Below, in pieces: positions 20,607-31,635 of a stretch of DNA of 64,000 nt. Made by a program: the position numbers and the translations under genes. Source of the DNA: Antarcticibacterium sp. 1MA-6-2 (GTDB lineage: Bacteria; Bacteroidota; Bacteroidia; Flavobacteriales; Flavobacteriaceae); NCBI RefSeq assembly GCF_021535135.1, contig NZ_CP091036.1, positions 3,472,001 through 3,536,000 on the forward strand. The letters run 5' to 3'. How positions within the stretch are numbered: the stretch's first letter is position 1; every line of letters begins with the position of its first letter. The notes under the pieces were generated by a model. That model did no database searches. It was given only the letters and a program-made list of their open reading frames with translations, and had not been told where the DNA came from.

Positions 20607-23307
20607 ATGAACCTGTTATATAAAAGTTTACTTCTCTTTACCTTTTTTTCTATAACGTTTTCGCTATTGGGCCAGAATCATAATTTAGCTAAGGATGCAG
20701 AAATAACCGCGTCAAGCGTTTTAAGTCCGGAAAAGTCTGCTGATAAAATTGCTGATGGAATTATTGGTGTGGAAGATATGGGGGAATGGGCTTGTGAAGG
20801 AATGAAAACAAGCTGGGGATATATTGAATTGCCCTGGATCAAAATGGAATGGGAAGAACCTCAAATCATTAACCGTATCGTTCTATATGATAGGGCGACA
20901 GAAAAAGAAAATGCCGCGAGTGTAAAAATAGTATTTAGTGATGGAAGTGAAATTTATGTTAGGCAGATTCCCGGAAATGGAAATGGGAAAGAAATTACTT
21001 TTGAATCTAAAACAATAGAATGGCTAAAAATAGAGGTAACCGATGCTGACGGTAAAGATATCGGGTTTTCCGAAATTGAAGTTTTTGCTGCTCCCCAACA
21101 TACAAATGATCCTATTGACTGGGTAGATCCTTATATTGAATCCAGCAGGGGCCGCTACATATTCTTCATTACTGGTTCCAGACCCTTCGGAATGGCATCA
21201 GCTGCCCCTATGACCCGCAATAAGAACCAGTATGGTGGAGGTTATAACTATAATTCTGAATATATCCTTGGGTTTCACCAAATCCATAGTTGGATGCTGG
21301 GAGGTCTTGAGGTTATGCCTGCTCCAGCCCATATAGATCCTACTGATGGAAGGCAAAGCTGGAAGTCCAGGTTTAGCCATGAAGACGAAATTGTAAGCCC
21401 CGGCTTTCACAGGGTTTTTCTTCGCGATCACAATATATGGGTAGAAAACACTACTACAGAAAGGGTAAGCTTTTATAAGTACTAGTTTACAAAAAATATG
21501 GAAGCCCAAATTATCACCAATCTTTCTGGTCTTGTCAATAATAATGTTATGACAAATGCTGAAGTGAAAAAGGTAAGCTCTACTGAATTTGAAGGTTCTT
21601 TTAGTACGGTGGACCGCTTCTGGGGAGGACCTAAGGAGGTTAAAGTGTTTTTTGTGGCTGCTTTTGATAAACCCTTTAAGCAGATGGATGCGTGGGATGA
21701 ACAGAAGCGTATCCGGGACGTAAAGGAGGTCAAAGGAGATAGTCTTGGGGTTGTTAATCTGTACGATGTAAAGGCAGGAGAGGAACTAAAAATGAAAATT
21801 TCTATTTCATATACCAGTATTGCTAACGCACGAAATAACATGGAGGCAGAACTTCCTCACTGGGATTTTGATAAGGTGAAAAAAGATTCCAGAGATATAT
21901 GGAATGACTGGTTAGGAAAAATTCAGATTAAGGGAGGTACCCACGAGCAAAGGGTCAAATTTTACACTGATCTTTGGCACGTGCTACTTGGAAGGCAGAA
22001 AATTAATGATATTTCAGGTGATTATCCCGACCGTACAACCGGGAAAAGAGAAGGTAATTTCACCGATGCCGTTTTTAAAGTAAAAACATTACCAAAAGAC
22101 GAACAGGGGAATTTAAAGTTTAATATGTACAATTCTGATGCCTGGTGGCTTTCACAGTGGAATTTGAATATCCTCTGGGGCCTGGCCTGGCCGGAAGTCA
22201 TGGATGAAATGTCTGCATCCATGGTACAATATGCAGAAAATGGCTACCTGCTGCCAAGGGGTCCATCAGGGGGAGGTTATTCTTACATAATGACCAGTTC
22301 TCCAGCCACTAATCTTATTGCTGCCACTTTCCAAAAGGGACTTCTTACCAAAATTGATCCAGCTATAGCCTATGAAAAAGTTAAGCAAAACCTGCTGCCT
22401 GGTGGGATGCTGGGAGATAAAGAGGATATTAAATTCTATACTAAAAATGGCTATTGGCCGGGAAATGCAGGTATTACATTAGAAGCTGCGTTTCAGGATT
22501 ACGCTCTATCACAATGGGCAAAGAAAATAGGAAAGAAAGACGATGCTAAATTCTTTGAAGGTCGTTCAATGGGCTGGAAAAAGCTTTTTAAAGAAAGCCA
22601 GAACCTGGTCTTTCCGAAGAACAGGGAAGGGGAATTCATGCATGACGATCCCCTATCAGGAGCAGGTTGGGTAGAGGCTAATGCCTGGCAGGCAACCTGG
22701 TCAGTTTCACATGCTATTCCTGATCTTGCTGCGTTAATGGATGGGGAGGAAGTACTGTGTGAGAAATTAAACCACGCTTTTGAAATGGCCAAGGATGATG
22801 ACTTTGTGTTTGGATACAGTGAGGGTTATTTAAGCTATGCAAATCAACCCGGCTGTTCAAATGCCCATGTCTTTAATCATGCAGGTAAACCCTGGTTGAC
22901 CCAGTATTGGGTGAGACGGGTCAAAGAGCAGGCTTATGGTGGAACTACTCCGGAATTAGGATATGGAGGGCATGATGAGGACCAGGGACAAATGGGAGGA
23001 GTGAGTGCTTTAATGGCTATTGGAATTTTCAGCCTTAAAGGAACTGTCGATAATCAGCTTAGTTTATGATATTACCAGCCCCATCTTTGATGAGGTGGTG
23101 ATAAAATTAGATCCCAAATACTATACTGGAGACACCTTCACGATTAGGACCCATAATAATTCCAGGGAAAATATGTACATCCAGAGTGCCACTCTTAATG
23201 GTAAGGGTCATAAAAAATATTGGTTTCCACACGAATTATTTGCAAAGGGTGGAGAACTGGAGATTTATTTAGGTCCTGAACCAAATATAAAATGGGGGGC
23301 AAAGTAA
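20607..23307 (+). CDS. GH92 alpha-mannosidase 2 with discoidin-like N-domain, interrupted
   Basis: Second GH92 enzyme, 899 residues after repair, with an N-terminal F5/8 type C (discoidin-like) carbohydrate-binding region (about residues 25-170: ADKIADGI, IEVTDADGKDIGFSEIEVFA). The start ATG 20607 gives a signal peptide ending LLGQ. GH92 begins at PIDWVDPYIESSRGRYIFF and contains GGHDEDQGQMGG. Two breaks occur. At 21482-21485 taCTAGttt puts a TAG stop in frame with no length change; CCGG would read YRF. At 23058-23062 gCTTAGt shifts +1; GCCGGT gives DNQPVYDITSP, the conserved GH92 proline. Removing one base leaves 900 codons. Different from GH92-1, it may act on another linkage. Confidence 0.92.
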
Positions 23308-23410
23308 ATTTTTAAGGTATTAGAATTAATAATAGGTACGCATCTCAACCACAAAATTCAACTGAATCAATAAATCTAAAATCGTTTTTTAATCCACTAA
23401 AATTCATAAT

Positions 23411-26400
23411 ATGAAAGTTTTTCGTTATCCAAAAGCCTGGCTGTTACCGGTTTTCCTGTTCTGCTTTGGTTTTAATGTCACAGCTTTTTCTCCAGCTCCC
23501 ATTCCGGTAGTTCAGCAGGGGATCCCTATAACAGGAACGGTTACCTCGACCGATGGAGAGATTTTGCTGGGGGTGAATGTGCTTATTAAAGGCACTACGG
23601 AAGGTACCATTACAGATTTCGATGGAAACTTTACACTCAGCGTTCCCAATGAGGATGCTGTACTGGTTTTCTCCTATTTAGGATTTGAGACTCAGGAAGT
23701 GAGAGTGGGTGATCAGCGAGAATTTAATATTCAGCTGGAAGGGGGCGAAAATGAACTTTCAGAAGTGGTGCTAATAGGTTATGGAGGCCAGCGCAGATCT
23801 GATTTGACTGGAGCAATTTCCTCGGTGAGTGCAGAAGAACTGCAGAATGTTGCTGTTACTACTTTTGAACAGGCACTGCAGGGAAGAGCTGCGGGAGTGG
23901 AGGTCACTCAAACTACAGGTGTTCCCGGTGGGGAGACCAACATCAGGATTCGTGGTACCAGCTCGGTCAATGCAAGTAGTGAACCTTTATATGTGATCGA
24001 CGGGATGTTGGTTAACAGCAATGGAAACGAAGTTTCTATGGGGGCAAGAGGACCAAGGGTTGGACCTTTGGCCACCATCAATCCCAATGATATAGAATCT
24101 ATAGAGATTCTTAAAGATGCTTCTGCTACAGCAATTTATGGTTCCCGCGGAGCCAATGGTGTAATTTTAATTACCACCAAAAAAGGAAGAGCGGGAGCAG
24201 GTACCGTTAATTTTAATGCTTATTACGGGGTACAACAGGTGAGCAATAAATTAGATCTTTTAAATGCCTCTCAATTTGCAGAACTTGTAAATGAAGCTCA
24301 AATGAATGTGGGAAGAAACCCTGTTTATGTAAATCCTTCAACTTTGGGTGAGGGGACCGACTGGCAGGAAGAATTATTCCGTTTGGCACCTGTAGCCGAT
24401 TATCAGCTTTCTTTTTCGGGAGGGGATGAGAAAACCAGTTATTCCATTTCAGGAGGATATTTTACACAGGATGGTATTGTGATTGGTTCAGATTTCGAAC
24501 GTTACTCCTTCCGAACAAATTTGGAAAGAGATATCAATGACTTAGGTTAACTGTGGGGAGCAATCTTTCCTATGCCAGGATCAATTCTAACGGTGTTTTG
24601 ACCGGGGCAGGTAATTTAAACCAGGGAGTCATTGCCAATGCTCTTCAAATGAATCCTATACTTCCGGTTTATAATCCAAATATTCCGGGAGGTTATACTT
24701 ACGAGCACGATAGAAAAGAGGGTATTCAAAACCCTGTGGCCGAAGCTTTGGAGTATATAGCCGTTACCAATACCTCCAGACTTTTAGGAAATGCATTTGC
24801 TGAATATGAGCTTATTAGTAACCTTAATTTCAGAACAAGTTTTGGTATTGATGCGGTAACTACAAAAGCAAGTACGTTTGGACCGAATTTTTTAAGGCAG
24901 GCAGAAAGCAGTGGTGGGGAAGCCTCAGTAAGTGACCTGCAGGCCCTTACCTGGTTGAATGAAAACACCTTAACTTTTAATCACTCGTTTAATGACACTG
25001 ACAGGCTTACGGCACTTGCTTGATTTTACAATGCAACAATTCAGGAACGAATCTCTTTTTGCTCTGGCTTTTGGTTTTCCTGACGGCAGGACGGGTTATC
25101 ACAATTTAGGTGCTGCAGAAAATCCTCAAAATCCGGCTAATAATGAATTAGAATGGTCCATGCTTTCGTACCTGGGAAGAGTAAATTACGCCCTGAAGGA
25201 TAAGTACCTCTTTACTTTATCGGGAAGGATAGACGGATCTTCGAAATTTGCTGAAGGTAATAAATATGGATTTTTCCCTTCGGGAGCTTTCGCCTGGAGA
25301 ATCATCAATGAACCTTTCATGCAGGACAATGATTTCTTTGATGACCTTAAATTTCGTGTGAGTTATGGTGTGACAGGAAACCAGTCTATAGGTCCATACA
25401 ATTCTCTGGCGCTTATTGCACCATTTGGAGAAGGGGTTTTTAATTATGGGCCAGATGCAACAGTTTTTTTCGGACAGGAGCCAACGAGTTATCCTAATCA
25501 GGACCTAAAATGGGAGACTACCCGCCAGGCTAACTTTGGAGTAGATGCCCGCTTCTGGAATGGACGTTTGACATTAACTGCCGATTTCTATGATAAAAAG
25601 ACTTCTGATCTTTTGTTGGGTACACCTATCCCGTTTACAACTGGATTTCAAACAACCTTACTTAATGTTGGAAATGTGAATAACCGCGGTTTTGGACTGG
25701 AGTTGGCTGCAGATGTCTTCACTGGTGAATTCACCTGGAACTCTTCTGGAAATATTTCTGTAAACAGGAATGAAATTGCCAATCTTTCCAGGGATGAGGA
25801 CATTAATCTCTTAGCAGGTGGAAGTATCCTAAGAGAGGGTTATCCTATTGGAACTTTTGAAGGTTACGTATTTGACGGGATTTTCCAAAGTCAGGAGGAG
25901 GCTAATTCAGGACCCAGACTAAGAGGGGAAACTCCTCAGGCAGGAGATAGAATGTATCGAGACCTTAGTGGTCCCAACGGTGAGCCTGATGGATTTGTAG
26001 ATGAATTTGACAGAACTATCCTTGGAACGGCCGAGGCTGATTTTACCTGGGGCTTCAGCAATGATTTTTCCTATAAGAATTTCAGTTTGAACGTGTTTCT
26101 TCAGGGTTCTGAAGGTAATGAGATGGTAAATATGAATACCCTGAATTTACAAAATTTGAATGGACAACAAAACGTACTTGCTGAAGCAGGATTAAACAGA
26201 TGGACACCAGATAATCCCAGCAACTTATATCCCCGGGCAAATGCAAATGATGTTTTTAACTCTGCCTTCTCGTCCCGGTTTGTTGAGGATGCCTCTTACA
26301 TCAGGCTTAAGAACATAACCCTGGGATATGAACTTCCTGAGGGAATAATAACAAAAGTGGGAATAGAAAGACTACGTATATACGGTAGTGCTACCAATCT

Positions 26401-26535
26401 TTTTACAATCACAGATTACAGCGGATATGATCCTGAAGGGAATGCTTATCTAGCTCTACTAACCTCGTGGGAATCGATAGCGGAACCTATCCAATGGCGA
26501 AAACCTATACGATTGGGATTAACATAGGACTATAA
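23411..26535 (+). CDS. SusC/RagA TonB-dependent receptor 2, three frameshifts
   Basis: SusC-class outer-membrane transporter of 1040 residues after repair. Signal peptide, then a CarboxypepD_reg-like domain (DFDGNFTLSV), plug (NPNDIESIEILKDASATAIYGSRG) and barrel. The intact ACCGGT at 23446-23451 encodes LLPVF in the signal peptide. Breaks: 24541-24546 CTTAGG (+2; ACCGGT gives INDRLTVGSN), 25019-25023 CTTGA (+1; GCCGGT gives LTALAGFTMQ) and about 26445-26450, GCTTATC (-1; GCCGGTTC gives GNAGSSSTNLVGID). The true C-terminus is therefore KTYTIGINIGL ending at 26535, not the stop at 26527. Corrected length is exactly 1041 codons. Partner of the SusD that follows. Confidence 0.93.
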
Positions 26536-26554
26536 AAAATTTAAATAAGAAGAC

Positions 26555-28008
26555 ATGAAAAATTTTCAATTAAACTCTATAAAAGTCACTATTGGTGTTC
26601 TTCTGCTCGGGATGTTCACTTCCTGTAGTGATTTCCTGGAAGAGGATCCTCAAAATCAGGTGGCTACCAGTAATTACTATACAACCCAACAAGATGCCAT
26701 TGCTGCCGTAAATTCCATCTATGGATATTTGGGTTCATATAACGCTGGCAATACTGCCGGGGTATATCACAGCACCTTTTGGGTAACACTTGGCCTGGCT
26801 TCAGATGAAATGTTAAGCAATCAATTGGGAACTCCACAGTTTGACCAGTTGGCCAATTTCTCTCACAATGCAGAAAATGCTGCTATTCTGGAAATTTGGC
26901 AAATGCATTATAAGACTATTTATCTGGCAAATATTGCTATAGAAAGGATCCCGCTTATTGAAATGGACGAGGATCTTCGGGAGCGTCTTGTAGATGAAGC
27001 TAAATTCCTTCGCGGCCTGCTGTATTTTAATCTGGTTCGTATGTTTGGGGAAGTACCCTTACTGGTATCAGAGGATTCACCTCTAAATCCTGAAGTCGCT
27101 ACTGTGGAAGAGATCTACAGCCAGATCGTTCAGGATCTATCAGATGCTAAAAATCTTCCAATGGTTGGGGAGATACAACGAGGTAGAGCTACTGTGGGGC
27201 TGCAACAGCTCTTTTAGCAAAAGTTTACCTTAGAATAGGAATGTACGAGCAGGCTTCACAAGCTGCTTTAGATGTTATAAACAATCATCCTTATGGACTT
27301 TGGGAAGATTTTTCAGATAATTTCAGAATTCCTAACAGAGGAGGAAAGGAAAGTATTTTTTCAGTTGGATTTGGTACAGGAGGTGGAGCTATATCCTTCT
27401 GGGAAGTGGGTCAGTTCAATGTGAGGCTGTTACCTTCCCGCCTGAGTTCTGAAGCCGGAATCACTAATGCTCAGGGTTGGCAATATGCTACCAATGATCT
27501 ATACGAGACTTTTGCTGATACTGATGAACGCAAAGAAGCTACCTTTCTTACACAGTTCGTGGCCAATGACGGTAGCAATGTAATTTTAGACCGGGTTTGG
27601 ATTGATAAATACTGGGATAGGACTGCAGAACCTAATGGTGGTGATTCCAACCAGGATTTCCCGGTAATTAGATATGCCGATGTGTTATTGGTTTATGCAG
27701 AAGCGCAAGCAAGATTGGGCAATTTTGGAGTAGCAAATGACTACCTTAATATGGTTCGGGAACGGGCAGGACTTGGAGAAATTTCAGCTACTAATATGGA
27801 AGATTTTATTGATTTAATTCTTGAAGAAAGAGGAAGAGAGTTTGTGGCCGAAGGACAACGTTGGTTTGACCTTACACGTCTTGGACGTCTTGAAGAAGCG
27901 GTTATGGAAGCTAAAGGAGTATCAGTATCCAGCCATCATTATCTTTTTCCAATCCCTCAGCGGGAGCGTGATGTAAATCCTAACCTTCCACAAAATGATG
28001 GTTATTAA
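26555..28008 (+). CDS. SusD/RagB-family lipoprotein 2, one frameshift
   Basis: SusD-family surface glycan-binding lipoprotein, 484 residues after repair. Lipobox is FTSC near residue 24. SusD features include the N-terminal TPR-like repeats (AIAAVNSIYGYLG), FLRGLLYFNLVRMFGEVPL and the C-terminal PVIRYADVLLVYAEAQARLG with FVAEGQRWFDLTRLGRL. The frame loses one base at about 27196-27199, in a run of G (gtGGGGct); five Gs would give RATVGAATALLAKVYL. This is an ordinary homopolymer length change and not the RCCGGY type. Adding one base gives 485 codons. It lies 19 bases after SusC2. Confidence 0.92.
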
Positions 28009-28068
28009 TAGAGGAAATAATTTAAAATTGAAGCAATAAAAAAATTCAGAATATTTGGTATTGGCCTT

Positions 28069-28881
28069 ATGTTATGCCTGCCACTGGTGCTAGGTTGTGA
28101 GTCAGATGATGCACAGGGACCGGAAGATTTCTATGACCAGGGAGATTTTATTGTGCAACTGGATGCTCAAAAAAGTCCGGGAAAAGGTCAATATAGAACT
28201 GTACTACAATCTGATCAAACGCTAACTGTAGATGTTCACGTTGAATCAAATGAAAATCTTGAAAGCCTCATGATTTATAAAACTCTCAACCTGGAAGCTG
28301 ATGCGTCTTTTGGGAGTGGAGGATCAATGGAAGTACAGGCAACCGGAAACAGTTTTGACTACCAATTCACTTACGAACCTACTGTGACAGATGTTGATGA
28401 ACTTGTTGGTTTTACTTTCACTGCGGTTACAACTTCAGGAAAAATGCAAACGAGTGATCTTACAGCCGTTGTGACCTTATCACCAATGGATAATTTGGTG
28501 ACAAAAAGATGGGTTTGGACTTCAATCAAACACGTAAATGAGGATAATGCAGAGGTGATCAATGACTGCGAAAAAGACAATTCCTTCCTTTTTAATGCGG
28601 ACGGAACTATGAGTATAGACTACGGTGCTATTACAGGAACCGGAAATTGTGGTTTTGACGGCCTCACTCCTTATGCGAACTGGTATATCACTGAGGATGG
28701 GGAGTTTTTTGTAATGGAAAAATACAATGTCTTTACTCCCGATATTATTCAGGAGGAGCGTTATAGATTAGTGACTCTTAGCGTAGATCAACTTCAATTA
28801 GCCCTGGAGGTGGATCTTACGGTGTTTGGTCTTGGAATTGAAACTTTCCTGTACACTTTTGAACCGGAACCCAGAGACTAA
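28069..28881 (+). CDS. Surface lipoprotein of the SusC/D operon (SusE-position)
   Basis: A lipoprotein of about 270 residues in the place where SusE/SusF-like accessory proteins are usually encoded. ATG 28069 gives MLCLPLVLGC with a lipobox but no positively charged n-region. The frame is open upstream to 28021 and reads KKFRIFGIG just before the ATG, so the true start may lie upstream at a non-ATG codon (ATT 28027) or have been altered in the sequence. Residues 20-140 look like an immunoglobulin-like beta domain. The C-terminal 130 residues resemble a lipocalin-like fold (KRWVWTSIKH, FLFNADGTMSIDYG). Probable role is surface binding of the imported glycan. Exact family not recognised. Confidence 0.65.
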   Translation: MLCLPLVLGCESDDAQGPEDFYDQGDFIVQLDAQKSPGKGQYRTVLQSDQTLTVDVHVESNENLESLMIYKTLNLEADASFGSGGSMEVQATGNSFDYQFTYEPTVTDVDELVGFTFTAVTTSGKMQTSDLTAVVTLSPMDNLVTKRWVWTSIKHVNEDNAEVINDCEKDNSFLFNADGTMSIDYGAITGTGNCGFDGLTPYANWYITEDGEFFVMEKYNVFTPDIIQEERYRLVTLSVDQLQLALEVDLTVFGLGIETFLYTFEPEPRD

Positions 28882-28902
28882 GAAATATGTAAATAAGTAA
28901 AG

Positions 28903-28936
28903 ACAGCAGGTCAATAGCTATCCTGACCTGCTGTTT
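28903..28936 (+). terminator. Intrinsic terminator-like hairpin after SusCD/lipoprotein
   Basis: ACAGCAGGTCA (28903-28913) and TGACCTGCTGT (28924-28934) form a perfect 11-base stem with a 10-base loop, followed by TTT. It lies 22 bases after the lipoprotein stop and 53 bases before the next start. The T tract is short, so it could be a partial terminator or an mRNA-stabilising structure separating the highly expressed SusCD genes from the rest of the locus. Confidence 0.6.
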
Positions 28937-28988
28937 AAACAGTAAAGAATGGCAGGTTTAAATGCCCGATAATCCTAAATTCAATATT

Positions 28989-30161
28989 ATGCTTAAGAAT
29001 TCCTACAGCAACTCCTTAAAGTACTTTTTAATCTTTTCGCTTCTGGTTTGGTCCTGTAATTCCGATAAAGATAAAAAGGAAGATGTTTCAACAGAAACCG
29101 AAAATGAATTGGAGTTTACTGTAGCTCCTGCACCCGAATGGAGTGCAGTGTTTAAACGCAACTCCGGTTGGTTTGGAGGAGATGGAATATTTGCAATTCC
29201 ATATTCCGGAGATGATAATAAAACCGAATCAGATAGTATTCTATTTCTGTTCAGTGACACTATGTTTGGAGAAATAGAGAATGGGGAATTGGTACCAGGT
29301 TACCGCATGGTACATAATTCGGTTGGATTGTTTAAAAAAGGACAGGATCTCCTAAATACCGACTTCTTTCTGTCGGAAGATGAATCAGGTCAAAAGGTTA
29401 GTATGTTTACTCCCAATACTGAAGGTGATGAATATTACTGGCTGGGAGATGGTTTTGTTAATCCCAAAAATGACAAGCTTTATATTTTTGCCTACCGCAT
29501 TAGGGATACTCATGACGGGAGTGCTTTTCCTTTTGAAGAAGTAGGAAATGATTTGCTAGTAATTGAAAATAAGGATCAAATCCCTCTGGAAACAACAAGT
29601 CAACTTCCAATTCCTCATTCCTACAAAGAGCTTTCGGGGCCTCCTATTTCTTTTGGTGCAGGTGTTTATACCGAGGGTGATGATGTTTATATCTATGGAG
29701 TAAGAGGACCAAATAAAGAGTTAGTGGTAGCGAGAACGAAAGCTGAGACTATTGAAGATTTTAGTACCTGGGAATTTAAGGCTCCCGATATCTGGACAAA
29801 AGAGCACGGACTAATGGAAAATATTGCACAGCAGGTTTCGAATGAGTTAAGTGTCTCAAAGCTGGAAAATGGTCAATATGCACTTATTTATCAGGGAGGA
29901 GGAATCAATCCTAACATTTTTATGCAATTAGGAGATACTCCGGCTGGTCCTTTTGGCGAAAAACAAGAAATCTGGAATACCTCACAGGAGGTTGATGATC
30001 CTGATCTTTTTACTTACAATGCAAAAGCTCATCCTGCAATTTCAGGTCCGGGGGAATTACTTGTAAGTTATAATGTGAACAGTTTTAAATTCTTTGAAAT
30101 AATTGAAAGCAAACCTAATCTTTACAGACCCCGGTTCGTGAAAATTAAATTTAATAAGTAG
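28989..30161 (+). CDS. Lipoprotein with beta-propeller (DUF4185/DUF5005-like)
   Basis: A lipoprotein of 390 residues. ATG 28989 is preferred because it begins a signal ending in lipobox LVWSC; an in-frame ATG at 28962 adds nine residues. The body carries repeated blades typical of five-bladed beta-propellers: GGDGIFAIPY, ILFLFSDTMFGE, MVHNSVGLF, YYWLGDGFVNPKNDKLYIFAYRI and PHPAISGPGELLVSYN-like segments near the end. This layout fits DUF4185/DUF5005-type proteins and is related to GH43/GH32 folds, but I cannot point to a full catalytic triad. In this locus it is either a surface glycan-binding protein or a glycosidase of uncharacterised specificity. Confidence 0.6.
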   Translation: MLKNSYSNSLKYFLIFSLLVWSCNSDKDKKEDVSTETENELEFTVAPAPEWSAVFKRNSGWFGGDGIFAIPYSGDDNKTESDSILFLFSDTMFGEIENGELVPGYRMVHNSVGLFKKGQDLLNTDFFLSEDESGQKVSMFTPNTEGDEYYWLGDGFVNPKNDKLYIFAYRIRDTHDGSAFPFEEVGNDLLVIENKDQIPLETTSQLPIPHSYKELSGPPISFGAGVYTEGDDVYIYGVRGPNKELVVARTKAETIEDFSTWEFKAPDIWTKEHGLMENIAQQVSNELSVSKLENGQYALIYQGGGINPNIFMQLGDTPAGPFGEKQEIWNTSQEVDDPDLFTYNAKAHPAISGPGELLVSYNVNSFKFFEIIESKPNLYRPRFVKIKFNK

Positions 30162-30174
30162 AAAAAGCCGAACC

Positions 30175-31566
30175 ATGTCAACTGCACAAATCTCAAAGAA
30201 ATATATTATTAAATTAACTGTTGTTGCTGCCCTTGGAGGACTTCTCTTTGGTTATGACACCGCAGTAATTGCAGGAGCAATAGGTTTCCTGCAGGAAAAA
30301 TTCAATTTAAGTCCCGCTATGGTGGGCTGGGCAGCAAGTAGTGCCATTTGGGGATGCGTTTTAGGTGCACTTGTAGCTGGCTATGCCAGTGATAAATGGG
30401 GACGTAAAAAAATACTTTTGGTGACTGCTTTATTGTTTTCTCTTTCGGCAATATGGTCTGCATTAGCTAATGACTTAAGTATATTCATTGTCGCCAGGTT
30501 TATTGGAGGTGTGGGAGTGGGAGCCGCTTCAATGTTGTCTCCACTTTACATATCAGAATCTGCTCCTGCAAAGATACGGGGGACTCTGGTGAGTGTTTAC
30601 CAGCTTGCAATAGTCCTGGGAATCAATATTATTTATGTTGTCAATTATCTTATCTCTGTATCAGGTGATCCCCAATGGAATATAGATCTAGGATGGAGAT
30701 GGATGTTGGGTTCTGAAATTATTCCTGCAGGTATATTTTTTATTTTATTGTTTTTAGTACCGGAAAGTCCGCGTTGGCTTTTGGCTAATGGACATGACGA
30801 TAAAGCCCGGGACATCCTTTCAAGAATTAATGGTTCTGAGGCAATGGCAATTGAAAATGAAATTAAATCTACCTTAAATGAGGAAAGGGGAACTTTTAAA
30901 GAACTTTTTGGAAAGAAATATCGTATGGCACTTATCGTAGGTGTCGTGCTTGCTCTTTTCTCACAAATCACAGGGATTAATGCCATTATTTATTTTGCCC
31001 CTGAAATATTTAAGAGCATAGGAATGGGCGTAGAGTCAGCCTTTTTTCAAACGATCTTGATAGGAATTATTAATACCATATTTACCTTTCTTGCCATCTG
31101 GCTTATCGACAAAGCAGGAAGGAGAAAACTGCTTTTAGGAGGAGTGACGGGAATGATATTGTGCCTTTTGGGTACAGCATTATGCTTTCAGTTCGAATTG
31201 TTTGGAGGGCCGTGGCTGTTATTGTTTATCCTGGGGTTTATTGCCAGTTTTGCCTCTTCTTTAGGACCGATCCCGTGGGTGCTTATTTCTGAAATATTTC
31301 CTACCAAAACCCGGGGTGTGGCCATGTCATTTTGCACGCTTATCCTGTGGGTGGGGGTCATTTTGATAACACAGTTAACGCCTATGGCCTTAGAAAATCT
31401 GGGAGGAGCAACAACTTTCTTTATATTCATGGGCAACTCCATCTTCCTGCTCATCTTTACCTGGTTATTTATCCCAGAAACTAAACAGAGAAGCCTGGAA
31501 GAAATCGAAAAAAGCTGGAGATCACCAGAAAAGTTATCTGAAATGGACGTAAAATCAAAAGAGTAG
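30175..31566 (+). CDS. MFS sugar porter (XylE/GLUT-like)
   Basis: Twelve-span major-facilitator sugar:proton symporter, 463 residues. Sugar-porter signatures are clear: LLFGYDTAVIAGAIG in helix 1, DKWGRKK between helices 2 and 3, the PESPRWLL loop after helix 6, QITGINAIIYFAPEIF in helix 7, DKAGRRKLL and the closing PETKQRSLEEIE. It imports a monosaccharide, probably mannose or glucose released by the GH92 enzymes, because the next genes encode a ROK kinase and a ManA-type isomerase. The gene follows the propeller lipoprotein by 13 bases. A second member of the family is at the right end of the window. Confidence 0.93.
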   Translation: MSTAQISKKYIIKLTVVAALGGLLFGYDTAVIAGAIGFLQEKFNLSPAMVGWAASSAIWGCVLGALVAGYASDKWGRKKILLVTALLFSLSAIWSALANDLSIFIVARFIGGVGVGAASMLSPLYISESAPAKIRGTLVSVYQLAIVLGINIIYVVNYLISVSGDPQWNIDLGWRWMLGSEIIPAGIFFILLFLVPESPRWLLANGHDDKARDILSRINGSEAMAIENEIKSTLNEERGTFKELFGKKYRMALIVGVVLALFSQITGINAIIYFAPEIFKSIGMGVESAFFQTILIGIINTIFTFLAIWLIDKAGRRKLLLGGVTGMILCLLGTALCFQFELFGGPWLLLFILGFIASFASSLGPIPWVLISEIFPTKTRGVAMSFCTLILWVGVILITQLTPMALENLGGATTFFIFMGNSIFLLIFTWLFIPETKQRSLEEIEKSWRSPEKLSEMDVKSKE

Positions 31567-31635
31567 GATGAATCGGAAAATTTTTATTTCCCTCCAACAA
31601 TTAGATCTGGACCTAAGCTTAAAAAATAGAAAAGT

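Noticed and set aside
26524..26529. Stop of SusC2 at 26527
   Set aside because: The peptide just before it is not barrel-like, while another frame reads KTYTIGINIGL to a stop at 26535, the usual SusC ending; a one-base loss near 26445 explains the difference.
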